A stretch of DNA of 64,000 bases, taken from the NCBI GenBank assembly GCA_029948415.1, contig JAJIZT010000001.1:838750-902749 (forward strand). Direction: 5' to 3'. The notes under the pieces were generated by a model that saw only the letters and a program-made list of their open reading frames with translations, was not told where the DNA came from and searched no databases. This document shows, piece after piece, positions 17,497-26,806 of this stretch. This DNA is from Cenarchaeum symbiont of Oopsacas minuta (GTDB lineage Archaea; Thermoproteota; Nitrososphaeria; Nitrososphaerales; Nitrosopumilaceae). Within the stretch, counting starts at the first letter, position 1. Every line of letters begins with the position of its first letter. A program made the translations under genes and the position numbers.

Positions 17497-20299
17497 GTCT
17501 CATCCTACCAAGGTATCTTCCAGTATGTCCATCTGATTTTGCTATACTCAAAGGTGTACCACACGCTACAACTTCTCCACCCTCATCGCCCCCTTCTGGA
17601 CCTAGATCTATTATCCAATCTGCGCAGCCAATTACATCGAGATTGTGTTCTATGACTATTATTGTATTACCTTGATTTGCTAGACGGTTTAGTACATCTA
17701 AAAGCTTTTGAACGTCAGCAAAATGTAGTCCAGTAGTTGGCTCATCTAACACGTATAATGTTCTACCAGTATCTCTCTTTGAGAGCTCTGCTGCTAGTTT
17801 TACTCTTTGTGCCTCACCACCAGAGAGTGTCGTAGATGATTGACCTAGTTTTATGTATCCTAGTCCAACATCGTATATGGTTTGTAATTTGCGCCGTATT
17901 ACTAGAATATTTTTGAAAAATTCTAATGCTTCTTCTACTGTCATTTCAAGCACATCGGATATAGTCTTTCCTTTGTACGTTATCGCAAGTGTCTCACTGT
18001 TGTAACGTTTTCCTCTACATTCATCACATGTGACATAGACATCTGCAAGAAACTGCATCTCTATCTGTCGTACGCCGTCACCTTCACATGCAAAACATCT
18101 ACCAGAAGATACGTTGAATGAAAATCTTCCAGCCCTATACCCGCGTTGACGTGCAGCATCTGTGGATGCAAATAAATCTCGTATTGGTGTAAATATTCCA
18201 ATATATGTAGCTGGATTTGATCTTGGAGTGCGGCCTATTGGAGATTGGTCTATTGCCACCACCTTGTCTATGCCATTTGCACCATTTATTTTTGTATGCT
18301 TGCCTGGTTTTTTCTGCGAACCATTGATTTTGGATGTCATGGCCCTTAACAGTATTTGATTTACAAGAGTCGACTTGCCAGAACCAGAGACACCTGTAAC
18401 TACCGTAAAAAGACCTAGTGGAAATTTTACATCAATATTTTTGAGATTATTCTCTGCAGCCGTTTTAACTTCAAGCCAACCGTATTTTTTTCGTATACGT
18501 TTATCAATTGAGATCTTTGATCTACCTGATAGATAATTTCCAGTTATTGATTTTTCAGATAGGGTTATCTGTGATGGCTTTCCTTCAAATACAATATTTC
18601 CACCGTGCACTCCTGCACCAGGACCTAGATCCAACAACCAGTCAGCACTACGGATAACTTCCTCATCGTGCTCTACCACGATTACCGTGTTGCCCAAATC
18701 ACGTAACCTTTCAAGGGTAACGATGAGTCTATCATTGTCTCTCTGATGTAACCCTATTGTAGGTTCATCAAGCACATAAAGGACTCCTGTAAGGTTTGAT
18801 CCAATCTGTGTTGCAAGTCGTATTCTCTGTGATTCGCCACCTGAGAGCGTAGAACTTGATCTGTTGAGCGTCAGATATCCCAATCCTACATTTAATAAAA
18901 AGTCTAGTCTTGCACGTATCTCTTTTAAAATATCTTTTGCTATGTGTTGTTCAGTCTCTGAGAGTTTTATTTGATTGAAAAAATCCCCACATGTAGTTAT
19001 TGACATATCACATACATCCATTATTCCCATATCTCCGATGCGCACTGCAAGTGTTTCAGGTTTTAGCTTTTTACCATTGCATTCTTTACACGGTGTATCA
19101 TGCATAAATTGTAAAAGCCATGAACGTTTTGATTCTGACTCTGTTGACAAAAACGCTCTTTGCAAAACGTTAATCACACCATTGAATATATATGCAGGCT
19201 CAAATATCCAGTCAAAGTCTGATTCATCAGGTTCAATAACTTCATCACTTCCGTATAGTATAATGTTAATCTGTTCTTCAGTCATCTTTGATATGGGAGT
19301 CATGAGATTAAAACCAAATTCTTTTGCCACTGCAGGTAGAGCATTTTTGTGAAAAGACTCATATCTACCATTCCATGGAGCAATTGCTCCGCGCAGTATG
19401 GATTTTGTTCTATCTGGTATGACAAGATCAGGATCAAATTCCATCATGATTCCTAGTCCGTTACAAGTGGGGCACATTCCAAACGGAGAGTTGAATGAAA
19501 ACGTTCTAGGTTCCATCTCTCCTATTGTAATATTGCAATGTGGACAAGCATTCTCTTGTGAAAAGACATCTTCATCTGATCCACTCAATATGGTCACATA
19601 TCCGTTAGAGGCTGATAGTGCAGCTTGTATGCCCTCAAAGAGCCGTGGTTTTTCAGTATTCTTTACCTGTATTACATCAATAACTATCTCAATATTGTGC
19701 CATTTTTGCCTGTTGAGTGGATCTAGCTTGCTATTTAGATTTGTAATGCTACCATTTATGCGAACCTTTGCGTATCCATCCTGCCGCATCTTTTCAAAGA
19801 TCTTTTCATGTGTACCTTTTTTGTGTTTGATCACAGGAGCGAGAATCGTAATCTCCTTTGATGTATATTCGCGTAAAATAGAGAGACATATTGCATCAGC
19901 TGATTGACTTGATATCTTTCTCCCACATTTTGGACAGTACATCTGACCTACGCGTGAGTATAACAGTCGCATATAGTCGTAAATCTCTGTGATCGTTCCA
20001 ACAGTGGAGCGGGGATTTTTGTTTATAGTTTTCTGCTGTATGGATATTGCCGGTGAGAGACCTTCGATAGAATCTAAATCTGGTTTATCCATCATGTCTA
20101 GAAATTGTCGTGCGTACGCCGAAAGTGATTCGACATAGCGACGTTGACCTTCCGCATATATGGTATCAAATGCTAGGGTAGATTTGCCAGAACCAGAGAG
20201 CCCAGTTATCACTACAATACGATTCTTTGGTAAATCTACGTTTATTCCAGCAAGATTGTGGTGACGAGCACCTCTGATCTTTAATAGCTCATTTTTCAT
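17471..20299 (-). CDS. uvrA: Excinuclease ABC subunit A
   Basis: Damage-sensing ABC ATPase of nucleotide excision repair, 942 residues, full length. Two ATPase modules are visible: Walker A GLSGSGKS near residue 36 and GVSGSGKS in the second half; ABC signatures LSGGESQRI and LSGGEAQRVKLAAEL; and Walker B VLDEPTIGLH and VLDEPTTGLH. Zinc modules are CPKC, CPHC with CPTC, and CFAC with CDEC. It overlaps uvrB by 11 nt upstream and uvrC by 26 nt downstream, so translation is probably coupled. Confidence 0.96.
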   Translation of the reverse strand: MKNELLKIRGARHHNLAGINVDLPKNRIVVITGLSGSGKSTLAFDTIYAEGQRRYVESLSAYARQFLDMMDKPDLDSIEGLSPAISIQQKTINKNPRSTVGTITEIYDYMRLLYSRVGQMYCPKCGRKISSQSADAICLSILREYTSKEITILAPVIKHKKGTHEKIFEKMRQDGYAKVRINGSITNLNSKLDPLNRQKWHNIEIVIDVIQVKNTEKPRLFEGIQAALSASNGYVTILSGSDEDVFSQENACPHCNITIGEMEPRTFSFNSPFGMCPTCNGLGIMMEFDPDLVIPDRTKSILRGAIAPWNGRYESFHKNALPAVAKEFGFNLMTPISKMTEEQINIILYGSDEVIEPDESDFDWIFEPAYIFNGVINVLQRAFLSTESESKRSWLLQFMHDTPCKECNGKKLKPETLAVRIGDMGIMDVCDMSITTCGDFFNQIKLSETEQHIAKDILKEIRARLDFLLNVGLGYLTLNRSSSTLSGGESQRIRLATQIGSNLTGVLYVLDEPTIGLHQRDNDRLIVTLERLRDLGNTVIVVEHDEEVIRSADWLLDLGPGAGVHGGNIVFEGKPSQITLSEKSITGNYLSGRSKISIDKRIRKKYGWLEVKTAAENNLKNIDVKFPLGLFTVVTGVSGSGKSTLVNQILLRAMTSKINGSQKKPGKHTKINGANGIDKVVAIDQSPIGRTPRSNPATYIGIFTPIRDLFASTDAARQRGYRAGRFSFNVSSGRCFACEGDGVRQIEMQFLADVYVTCDECRGKRYNSETLAITYKGKTISDVLEMTVEEALEFFKNILVIRRKLQTIYDVGLGYIKLGQSSTTLSGGEAQRVKLAAELSKRDTGRTLYVLDEPTTGLHFADVQKLLDVLNRLANQGNTIIVIEHNLDVIGCADWIIDLGPEGGDEGGEVVACGTPLSIAKSDGHTGRYLGRMRHGTKKRHI

Positions 20300-22247
20300 T
20301 CTTGTATTCTATCTCTCTATGTATCCTTTTTATTCTTTCACGGCATTCTATGGCGCGTTCAAAATCTAATTCATGTGAATATTTTTTCATCTGTGCCTCT
20401 AATTCTGCATCCATCTCGTTCAAATCGTGCATTGACATATGTTTTATCTCTTCTATCTCTATCTCTCCTTTTGGAACTGCTTTTATTATTGTTGTGGGAG
20501 TTATACCATGTCTTTTATTGTATGCCTGCTGTCGATCTCTGCGACGCTCTGTTTCAGATATTGCGATCTTCATCGAATTGGTGATTACATCTGCATACAT
20601 TACAACAGCCCCTGAAGAGTTTCTTGCTGCCCGACCAAACGTCTGTATGAGACTAGTTGCATTGCGTAAAAACCCTTCCTTGTCTGCATCTAGTATTGAA
20701 ACAAGTGAGACCTCTGGTATGTCTAGACCTTCACGCAATAGGTTTATTCCTACCATAACATCAAACTCTCCAAGTCTCATCTTTCGTATAATCTCAGTTC
20801 TCTGCAGACCTTTTATCTCAGAGTGCATATATCTGACTGCCACGCCATGCTTTGAGAGATATTCTGCCACATCTTCGGCCATTCTTTTGGTCAACGTGGT
20901 AACGAGAGTTCGTTCATTGCGTTTTGCCCTCTCTACAATATCTGAAATTAACTTGTCCATCTGACCTGCGCTAGGGCGTACCGTGACAGTCGGGTCGACG
21001 AGGCCTGTAGGTCGAACTAGCTGTTCTACAATCTGCTTGGAATGACTCTTTTCATATTCTCCAGGAGTTGCCGACACAAATATTGCAGAGTCTGCATACT
21101 CTTCAAATTCTTCAAACATAAGTGGTCTATTATCATATGCGCTTGGTAACCTAAACCCATAATCGACTAACTGCATTTTACGTGAGTGATCTCCCTTGTA
21201 CATTGCGCGTATCTGTGGCAGTGTTACATGAGATTCATCTATTATGAGCATAAAGTTCTCTGACTTGAAAAAATCTAAAAGACAGAATGCTTTCTGTCCT
21301 GATCTTCTACCATCAAAATGTCTTGAATAGTTTTCAATTCCAGAACAATACCCCAACTCTTCAATCATCTCTATATCGTGTGCAGTTCGTGTACTCAGGC
21401 GTTGTCGCTCAAGAGTTGCAAGTTTTGGAAGGTGTTCTTTGAGCTCTTTTTTTATAGATCGTATGGCATTTTTTTGTACATCTTTTGCAACTAGGTAGTG
21501 TTTTGCAGGAAATATGGTGGTTGAATCAAGATTTTCTTTCTCATCTAATGTAACATGGTCAAGACGTGATATGGACTCGATTTTTTCACCAAATAACACA
21601 ATGCGTATAATATCTTCTGAATATGCCTCTGTAACGTCAACTGTTCCTCCACGCACCCTAAAGTTTCCCGGTGAGACCTCTGTATCATTGCGTTCATAGC
21701 GTGCATCAAGCAGAGCTTTTACAAGGTCGGTGCGGTCTAGTCTTTGTCCAATCTTTATTCGTATGGACATATCATACCAGTCTTTAGGGTTTCCAAGTGA
21801 ATAGATGCATGACACTGTAGATACAATCACCGTAGGTTCTCCTGAAAGTAGCATCGCAGTAGCTTGCAGTCTCAACCTCTCTATCTTTTCATTTATCTGT
21901 GTATTTTTTTCAATATATGTATCAGATTGTGGAACATAACTCTCTGGTTGATAATAATCATAATATGATACAAAATATCCGACATTGTTATTTGGGAAAA
22001 ACTGTCGTAATTCTGCATATAGCTGTGCTGCAAGTGTCTTATTATGTGAGATGACAAGTGCATTCTTTCCAGTACGTGCTATTACGTTTGCCATTGAAAA
22101 TGTTTTACCAGATCCAGTTACACCAAGCAGTGTCTGTGACATGCCTTTGATAGATCCTGCAACCAGTTTGTTTATGGCCTGCGGTTGATCTCCTGCAGGT
22201 TTGAATTCAGATAATAATTCATACTTGTCCTTTTGCATCATCCACAT
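20289..22247 (-). CDS. uvrB: Excinuclease ABC subunit B
   Basis: Damage-verifying helicase-like subunit loaded by UvrA. 652 residues with Walker A GVTGSGKT, the beta-hairpin region YYDYYQPESYVPQSDTYIEK used to probe DNA, the DESH box, helicase motifs (VSATPGEYE, LLREGLDIPE, QTFGRAARN) and a C-terminal UVR motif (ELEAQMKKYSHELDFERAIE) that contacts UvrC. Three ATG codons cluster at the start (22247, 22241, 22238); the outermost is used here but MQKDKYELL is equally plausible. It lies 24 nt downstream of the Fe-S helicase gene. Confidence 0.96.
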   Translation of the reverse strand: MWMMQKDKYELLSEFKPAGDQPQAINKLVAGSIKGMSQTLLGVTGSGKTFSMANVIARTGKNALVISHNKTLAAQLYAELRQFFPNNNVGYFVSYYDYYQPESYVPQSDTYIEKNTQINEKIERLRLQATAMLLSGEPTVIVSTVSCIYSLGNPKDWYDMSIRIKIGQRLDRTDLVKALLDARYERNDTEVSPGNFRVRGGTVDVTEAYSEDIIRIVLFGEKIESISRLDHVTLDEKENLDSTTIFPAKHYLVAKDVQKNAIRSIKKELKEHLPKLATLERQRLSTRTAHDIEMIEELGYCSGIENYSRHFDGRRSGQKAFCLLDFFKSENFMLIIDESHVTLPQIRAMYKGDHSRKMQLVDYGFRLPSAYDNRPLMFEEFEEYADSAIFVSATPGEYEKSHSKQIVEQLVRPTGLVDPTVTVRPSAGQMDKLISDIVERAKRNERTLVTTLTKRMAEDVAEYLSKHGVAVRYMHSEIKGLQRTEIIRKMRLGEFDVMVGINLLREGLDIPEVSLVSILDADKEGFLRNATSLIQTFGRAARNSSGAVVMYADVITNSMKIAISETERRRDRQQAYNKRHGITPTTIIKAVPKGEIEIEEIKHMSMHDLNEMDAELEAQMKKYSHELDFERAIECRERIKRIHREIEYKNEK

Positions 22248-22271
22248 TCCAAATCGAGCTGAATTTAAAGT

Positions 22272-23939
22272 CTATAGCAAATTTAACATGTCGCAATACG
22301 CCTTTGGGACAAGCTGCTTGTTGTGCAATAGAATATGCTCAATGTTGGAATCGAGCATGTATGTTTTTGCCCAGTCTTGCGAATTACGTACCGATCTTCC
22401 TATTCCTTGTAATAACTTCGTCATAGCTATGGTTCTATACCAAAAGGGAAACAGTTTCATCTTTTTTTTAACCCAATTTTCAGTAGAGTTTGGATATGGA
22501 ACCTTTGCTATTATCTGAAATCTCGAGAGATCATCTTTGAGATCTACACCTTCCCATAGAGAAGAGGAGAGCAAAACCGAATCTTTTGACTCGGCATGTT
22601 TTTCAAGTAACTCGTCTTGTGTTTTTCCTCCAGGGTTTTTAGAATGACATATGATTATTCGTTTGGAATTTTCCTCAGACAGGTTGTTTAGTATCTGATA
22701 GCATCGATTTTTTGAAGAGGTGAGCACAAGTCCTTTATATCTAGCATTATCACTCATTATCCTATCTATCTTTTGAATTACAGCAATCTCATCTTCTAAT
22801 CCACTTTTGTAGCTCAGCCAACGTGTATTACAAAATTCTACTTTGCGGTTCTCGGCCTTGAATGGAGATCGTTTTACATCTACTATTGCCACCTCTTCGG
22901 GATTTATGCCAATATTCGCACAAAAAGTTTTTTTCGATATAGTAGCTGACATGAAAAACTGATATGGTGATCGTATAAATGACTCTACATATTTTGATAT
23001 CGCAACAGGTTTTACGGAGACTCGTTTAAAATTTCCATCATCGTCACGTTCTGGCCGGTTTACGATAAAATTTCCTCTCGATTCTTCAATATCTGCCTTT
23101 GAATTTGCAGCAGATTTGTATCTTGCCTCTAGATGTGCACGTTTTTCAACATCGTGTTCTGACCCTGTCTCATCCATACGTCGCAATTCTGCTGCATAAT
23201 GCAAACACATAGAATCTAGTATAGATACGATATCTCCAACGTCGTCGAGTTTATACTCGTCTGGTTTTATTTGGCATTCGCGTAATGCTCCTTCATACAA
23301 ATCAACGCCTACAAAATCCACGATTTGATCTTCGAGCTTGTGTGCTTCATCAAAGATGACCACTTGTTTGTTTAGATAGTGACCATAGTTTTTTTGATTA
23401 TATCGCATTATCTGCAGATATGATGCATAATTCCATATGGAATGAGGTAATATCAATCCAGAATATTTCTGCTCGTAATATGGACATGTAATACCAGTAA
23501 ATTTTTTTGCTTCGTATTCTTTTATGGTAGGTTTGTACATGCAATTTTGTTGTGTTTTTTTACCATCTTTTACAACAGTTTCCATACATTCACCTTTTTC
23601 ACACGTCATGCCGATACGTATTGCACCTGCTTGATCACCTTCCATTCCCTGCCGTTTCATCGTTTTAAGACATGCATAGTTGGACTTGCCTTTTACTGGT
23701 ATCAGAAACGGAACATCGTGAACGTATTGATCTTGTAGATGTTTGGAATTTGTGACAATAAATGATGTCTGTAATGTTTGTGCTAGCGCTACGGCTATAA
23801 GTGATTTTCCTATTCCAGTTGGAGCAGAGAGTATGATCTTTTTATAACCTGAATCAAGATATTCTCCAATCTCGGCAAGTATATTTTTTTGCTCTTCCCG
23901 TGGCGTAAATCCTTTTGGAAAATGTTCAAGTAAACTCAA
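22272..23939 (-). CDS. XPD/DinG-like Fe-S superfamily 2 helicase
   Basis: 555 residues. Walker A is SAPTGIGKS near residue 40, the Walker B/DEAH box is VIFDEAHKLE, and between them are Cys residues suited to a 4Fe-4S cluster (NYACLK, MTCEKGEC, QQNCMYK, GITCPYY). C-terminal helicase motifs are SSSLWEGVDL and QGIGRSVRN. This is the XPD/Rad3/DinG family, 5'-3' DNA helicases of repair. It is the first gene of an operon with uvrB, uvrA and uvrC, which suggests it unwinds or removes the incised strand, a role played by UvrD in bacteria. That is inference. It starts at TTG at 23939, 25 nt from a TATA-like box. Confidence 0.9.
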   Translation of the reverse strand: MSLLEHFPKGFTPREEQKNILAEIGEYLDSGYKKIILSAPTGIGKSLIAVALAQTLQTSFIVTNSKHLQDQYVHDVPFLIPVKGKSNYACLKTMKRQGMEGDQAGAIRIGMTCEKGECMETVVKDGKKTQQNCMYKPTIKEYEAKKFTGITCPYYEQKYSGLILPHSIWNYASYLQIMRYNQKNYGHYLNKQVVIFDEAHKLEDQIVDFVGVDLYEGALRECQIKPDEYKLDDVGDIVSILDSMCLHYAAELRRMDETGSEHDVEKRAHLEARYKSAANSKADIEESRGNFIVNRPERDDDGNFKRVSVKPVAISKYVESFIRSPYQFFMSATISKKTFCANIGINPEEVAIVDVKRSPFKAENRKVEFCNTRWLSYKSGLEDEIAVIQKIDRIMSDNARYKGLVLTSSKNRCYQILNNLSEENSKRIIICHSKNPGGKTQDELLEKHAESKDSVLLSSSLWEGVDLKDDLSRFQIIAKVPYPNSTENWVKKKMKLFPFWYRTIAMTKLLQGIGRSVRNSQDWAKTYMLDSNIEHILLHNKQLVPKAYCDMLNLL

Positions 23940-23961
23940 CAGTACGTCAATCTCAACGTGA

Positions 23962-23973
23962 CGTTATAAATAG
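23962..23973 (-). promoter_or_regulatory. Probable TATA box of the helicase-uvrBAC operon
   Basis: On the minus strand the sequence reads CTATTTATAACG, with its core 25-33 nt before the TTG start of the helicase gene, the spacing of a leaderless archaeal promoter. The terminal repeat of the IS66 remnant begins only about 15 bp further upstream, so the insertion lies close to where TFB would bind. Confidence 0.45.
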
Positions 23974-23987
23974 CGAATGTCAAAGAT

Positions 23988-25394
23988 AGTATGAGGTCAG
24001 CTCATGACTAACAAATTAGTCAATAATACACGATCATATAGATCAAGTATTATCAATAACCCATCCATTCCATGAGTTGACATCAAACAAACAGCGAATT
24101 GAAAGAATGTCTGAGAGTTTTTACAAAAAAGACATGAAACAATAGCAAAATTGACAGATCAGAATGATGTATTGAATAAAAAAATTACACCTCAAGAATC
24201 GACTCGCATATTATGAAAACCCCAACTTTCTACACGCTCACTTGAATATCTAAAAGAAAAACGTGAAAAACACAAGGCAAGAGAAAACGGCGAATCGCCC
24301 CTCACCAAAAAAATCAGGCGGCAGTCTAGGCCACAAAGGAACATCACGCAAACACAATTCCTTCTAGAACCATAACTCATACCATGAAAAATACCAAATG
24401 CAATTGTGGCGGCACCATGAAATATTCATACACAAAAACACGTGACATTATGACCAGCAGTTGTAGAAGAGACTAGACCTGAAATCAGGCATGTGCGTAT
24501 GTACAAACTGCAAACGCGTATGTGAAGCAGAAAATGATCTACCAAAATCAGGATCATATGGCAAGAATATAATTGCCCTTGTTACCGAATACAGGGCAAC
24601 AAGAATTCTATATAATCAAATACCTCAACTGGTCAAAACAGCATTTGGTTTGGTTGTTGCAAAATCCATCGTAATTGCAAACGTCTCAGATCAAATGGAA
24701 AAAGATGCAAAAACAATAACAAATACGGTGGTGCAATCGCCATTTGTCAATATTGATGAGACATCATACACGCTAAACGGATTGCTAGTTTGGGCATGGT
24801 GCATCACATACAAGAAAAATATTGCAATAATCATGAACAAGAGTCGTGGTGCATATGTTATGGAATGCATATATGGACAAATTTTATGGTGTTGCAGTAA
24901 CTGATGGATATTCCGTGTACAAGAGTGAGGAATGCATCAACGATGCCTAGGCTCACGAGCTGCGTGCTGCTAAACACATATCAATGAGACATGGTGGTGC
25001 ATACAGAAAACTCTATGAAGAGATGTGTATGCTGTTTGAGAATACCAAAAACTATGCCAATTGTGGTGCATGCGTTTGAATATACATTTGATTACATGTT
25101 GGATAGATGTCGTAGCTTTGAAATGCCAGAAATGAAGAGGTTGATTAAACGGTTGGTGAATGCCACAGAAACTCTTTGCATTTATTGAGCATAAAGACAT
25201 TCCACCTACAAACAATGCTGCCGAGCGTGCATTACGGGATGTTGTGGCTTGCCGTAAGATAAGCGGTCAGATCAGAGGATTGGAATCTATGAAAAGAATG
25301 TCCAACTTTCTAACGTGCGTTTTGACATGGAAGGCACACGGTAAGAACGTCTTTGAAGAGGTGTTACGTATTGTTTAATAGCTGACCTCATACT
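23988..25394 (+). mobile_element. IS66-like element, decayed, with 15-bp perfect TIRs
   Basis: Bases 23988-24002 (AGTATGAGGTCAGCT) and 25380-25394 are perfect inverted repeats. In between lies a broken TnpC-type transposase. Pieces of the same element recur at 6376-6728, 44692-44732 and 57816-57936 (left ends) and at 26667-26702 (right end). Confidence 0.8.
24130..25378 (+). pseudogene. IS66-family transposase (TnpC), multiply frameshifted
   Basis: Fragments in different frames assemble into an IS66 transposase: an N-terminal EYLKEKREKHKARENGE segment, a Cys-rich zinc finger (CNCGGT, then CTNCKRVC), LPKSGSYGKNIIALVTEYR and the central domain with NIDETSY. The catalytic-end segment NNAAERALRDVVACRKISGQ lies near 25210-25260 and the frame ends FEEVLRIV at 25378. 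At least three frame changes separate these, so no functional transposase is made. Family identity is clear from the ERALR and IDET motifs. Confidence 0.8.
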
Positions 25395-25441
25395 TCAAAT
25401 TTAATGAAAAGACTAAATAATAATACAAAAACATAATTTTC

Positions 25442-25933
25442 ATGACACATGCAGCATTAGCAGTTGCCGATTATATGTTATCAAGTGGTAAAGGCTTTAC
25501 ACCAATTCAAATCTTGAAACTCGTTTACATTGCCCACGGATGGAGTCTTGGGCTACGTGGTACTCCACTCATAAGAGAACGAATTGAAGCATGGAAGCAT
25601 GGTCCGGTCATACCGTCATTATATCACGAATTTAAAAAATTTGGATCAGGCATTATTAATAAATTAGCATACTGCAATACTGAAACAACTGATACCAAGA
25701 TTGTTGATCGTAGATCATTTTTTGATAATGTGTTTAGTGTTGATGAAAAAAATATTATGGATCAGGTTGTTAACAAATATGGTTACCTGACTGGAAACCA
25801 ATTAATTAATTTAACGCATGAAAAAGGCACTCCATGGCGCAATAATTTTAAAAAAAATAATTGGTTTGTAGAGATTCCTGAAGATGAAATAAAAAGTCAC
25901 TATATGGGTCTCGCCAACATTGTCAAGTCTTGA
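25442..25933 (+). CDS. Panacea (SocA-like, DUF4065) domain protein, candidate antitoxin
   Basis: 163 residues, essentially one Panacea domain. The diagnostic stretch is near residues 23-55: ILKLVYIAHGWSLGLRG, then EAWKHGPVIPSLYHEF. A second helical half contains LTGNQLINLTHEKGTPW. Panacea proteins act as antitoxins against many unrelated toxins and also occur alone in phages and mobile DNA. The start of the next gene overlaps this one by 14 nt, implying translational coupling. The pair lies between an IS66 remnant and a second IS66 right end, so it is probably acquired cargo. Domain call is firm; antitoxin role is inferred. Confidence 0.8.
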   Translation: MTHAALAVADYMLSSGKGFTPIQILKLVYIAHGWSLGLRGTPLIRERIEAWKHGPVIPSLYHEFKKFGSGIINKLAYCNTETTDTKIVDRRSFFDNVFSVDEKNIMDQVVNKYGYLTGNQLINLTHEKGTPWRNNFKKNNWFVEIPEDEIKSHYMGLANIVKS

Positions 25934-26267
25934 CATTACACATCATACAGAGAATTCAGATCCGAACCATGATCAGATATCACTTTCATCCGAACCATCA
26001 AAATCCGAACCAGATTATAATTCTCTCGACCGTGATAAATTGAATTTAATTCGGGACTTTTTTATGTCGAGTTATAAATTAGCTTATGCTAGCACATTCA
26101 GCATGTTTATAATACTCATAATGGTGGGATTTCAAGGAAATGACTTTATGTTGCATAATTACGTGTTAATTACTTTGATCCTAAGCGTAACAGGTTCTAG
26201 TATAACGCAAATTTTAAAACATGTGCAATCTGTGATAAATGCCCAACTTGGTACATATTATGATTAA
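25920..26267 (+). CDS. Small two-helix membrane protein coupled to Panacea gene, candidate toxin
   Basis: From the TTG at 25920 the protein has 115 residues; an internal ATG at 26064 would give 67. The N-terminal half is acidic, Ser-rich and probably disordered. The C-terminal half has two hydrophobic helices (about residues 54-73 and 80-99) and a short tail. No known domain is recognised. The 14-nt overlap with the Panacea gene suggests the two are made together. Some Panacea-linked toxins are small membrane-acting proteins, so a toxin role is reasonable but unproven. Confidence 0.6.
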   Translation: MSSLDITHHTENSDPNHDQISLSSEPSKSEPDYNSLDRDKLNLIRDFFMSSYKLAYASTFSMFIILIMVGFQGNDFMLHNYVLITLILSVTGSSITQILKHVQSVINAQLGTYYD

Positions 26268-26270
26268 TCA

Positions 26271-26666
26271 TATGGATTAATGAACTCATTATGCCAAAAC
26301 CCTCTCCCATCATTTGGATCCAACTCAAACCCGTACAAATTCAAAATATCATTAATCTCTCCAGACTTTTTTATCCAACCAACCCTTTTGCATCACACGA
26401 ACTCTCTTACCATCATTGTCAATATTCACATACTGGATGCGTTTGCCAAGACTGGACACAAACGTGACCTTTGTCGATGCTCTCTGAATTAATGAACGAT
26501 ACTTGTTTTTATCAAGATTTGGATTCATACCTGCGGCTTCTGCAGGAGTCTTGCCGTCTAGACCTTGATGTGGTAGAACATAATTATGATGAATTTTGAA
26601 CAACTCCATGAATGTCTGAGCTGATGCATCATTTTCAAGTCTACGCCTTGCACTTAGTTTTTGTAT
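26271..26666 (-). pseudogene. C-terminal remnant of an rve (integrase-core) transposase
   Basis: On the minus strand the translation contains ARRRLENDASAQTFMELFKI, then HHNYVLPHQGLDGKTPAEAAG, the typical end of an rve-domain transposase. It continues through MQKGWLDKKVW and, after a frameshift near 26360, through GEINDILNLYGFELDPNDGRG. The N-terminal catalytic part is missing because the sequence joins an IS66 right end at 26667. A related remnant lies at 40437-40685. Confidence 0.65.
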
Positions 26667-26702
26667 GTGTTACGTATTGTTTAATAGCTGACCTCATACT
26701 TC
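26667..26702. repeat. Second copy of the IS66 right end (36 bp identical)
   Basis: These 36 bases are identical to 25361-25396, the last codons and right terminal repeat of the IS66 remnant, in the same orientation. The Panacea pair and the rve remnant therefore lie between two direct copies of the same IS end. This could reflect a deleted second IS66 copy or recombination. Confidence 0.8.
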
Positions 26703-26806
26703 GGATTTTGAGATAATCATAAATACTAGAAATCACATCTACTCTCTTGCATCATAATGAAGAATTTATTCATGATGGAATTTTCTAAATGACAAATACG
26801 TGTCTA

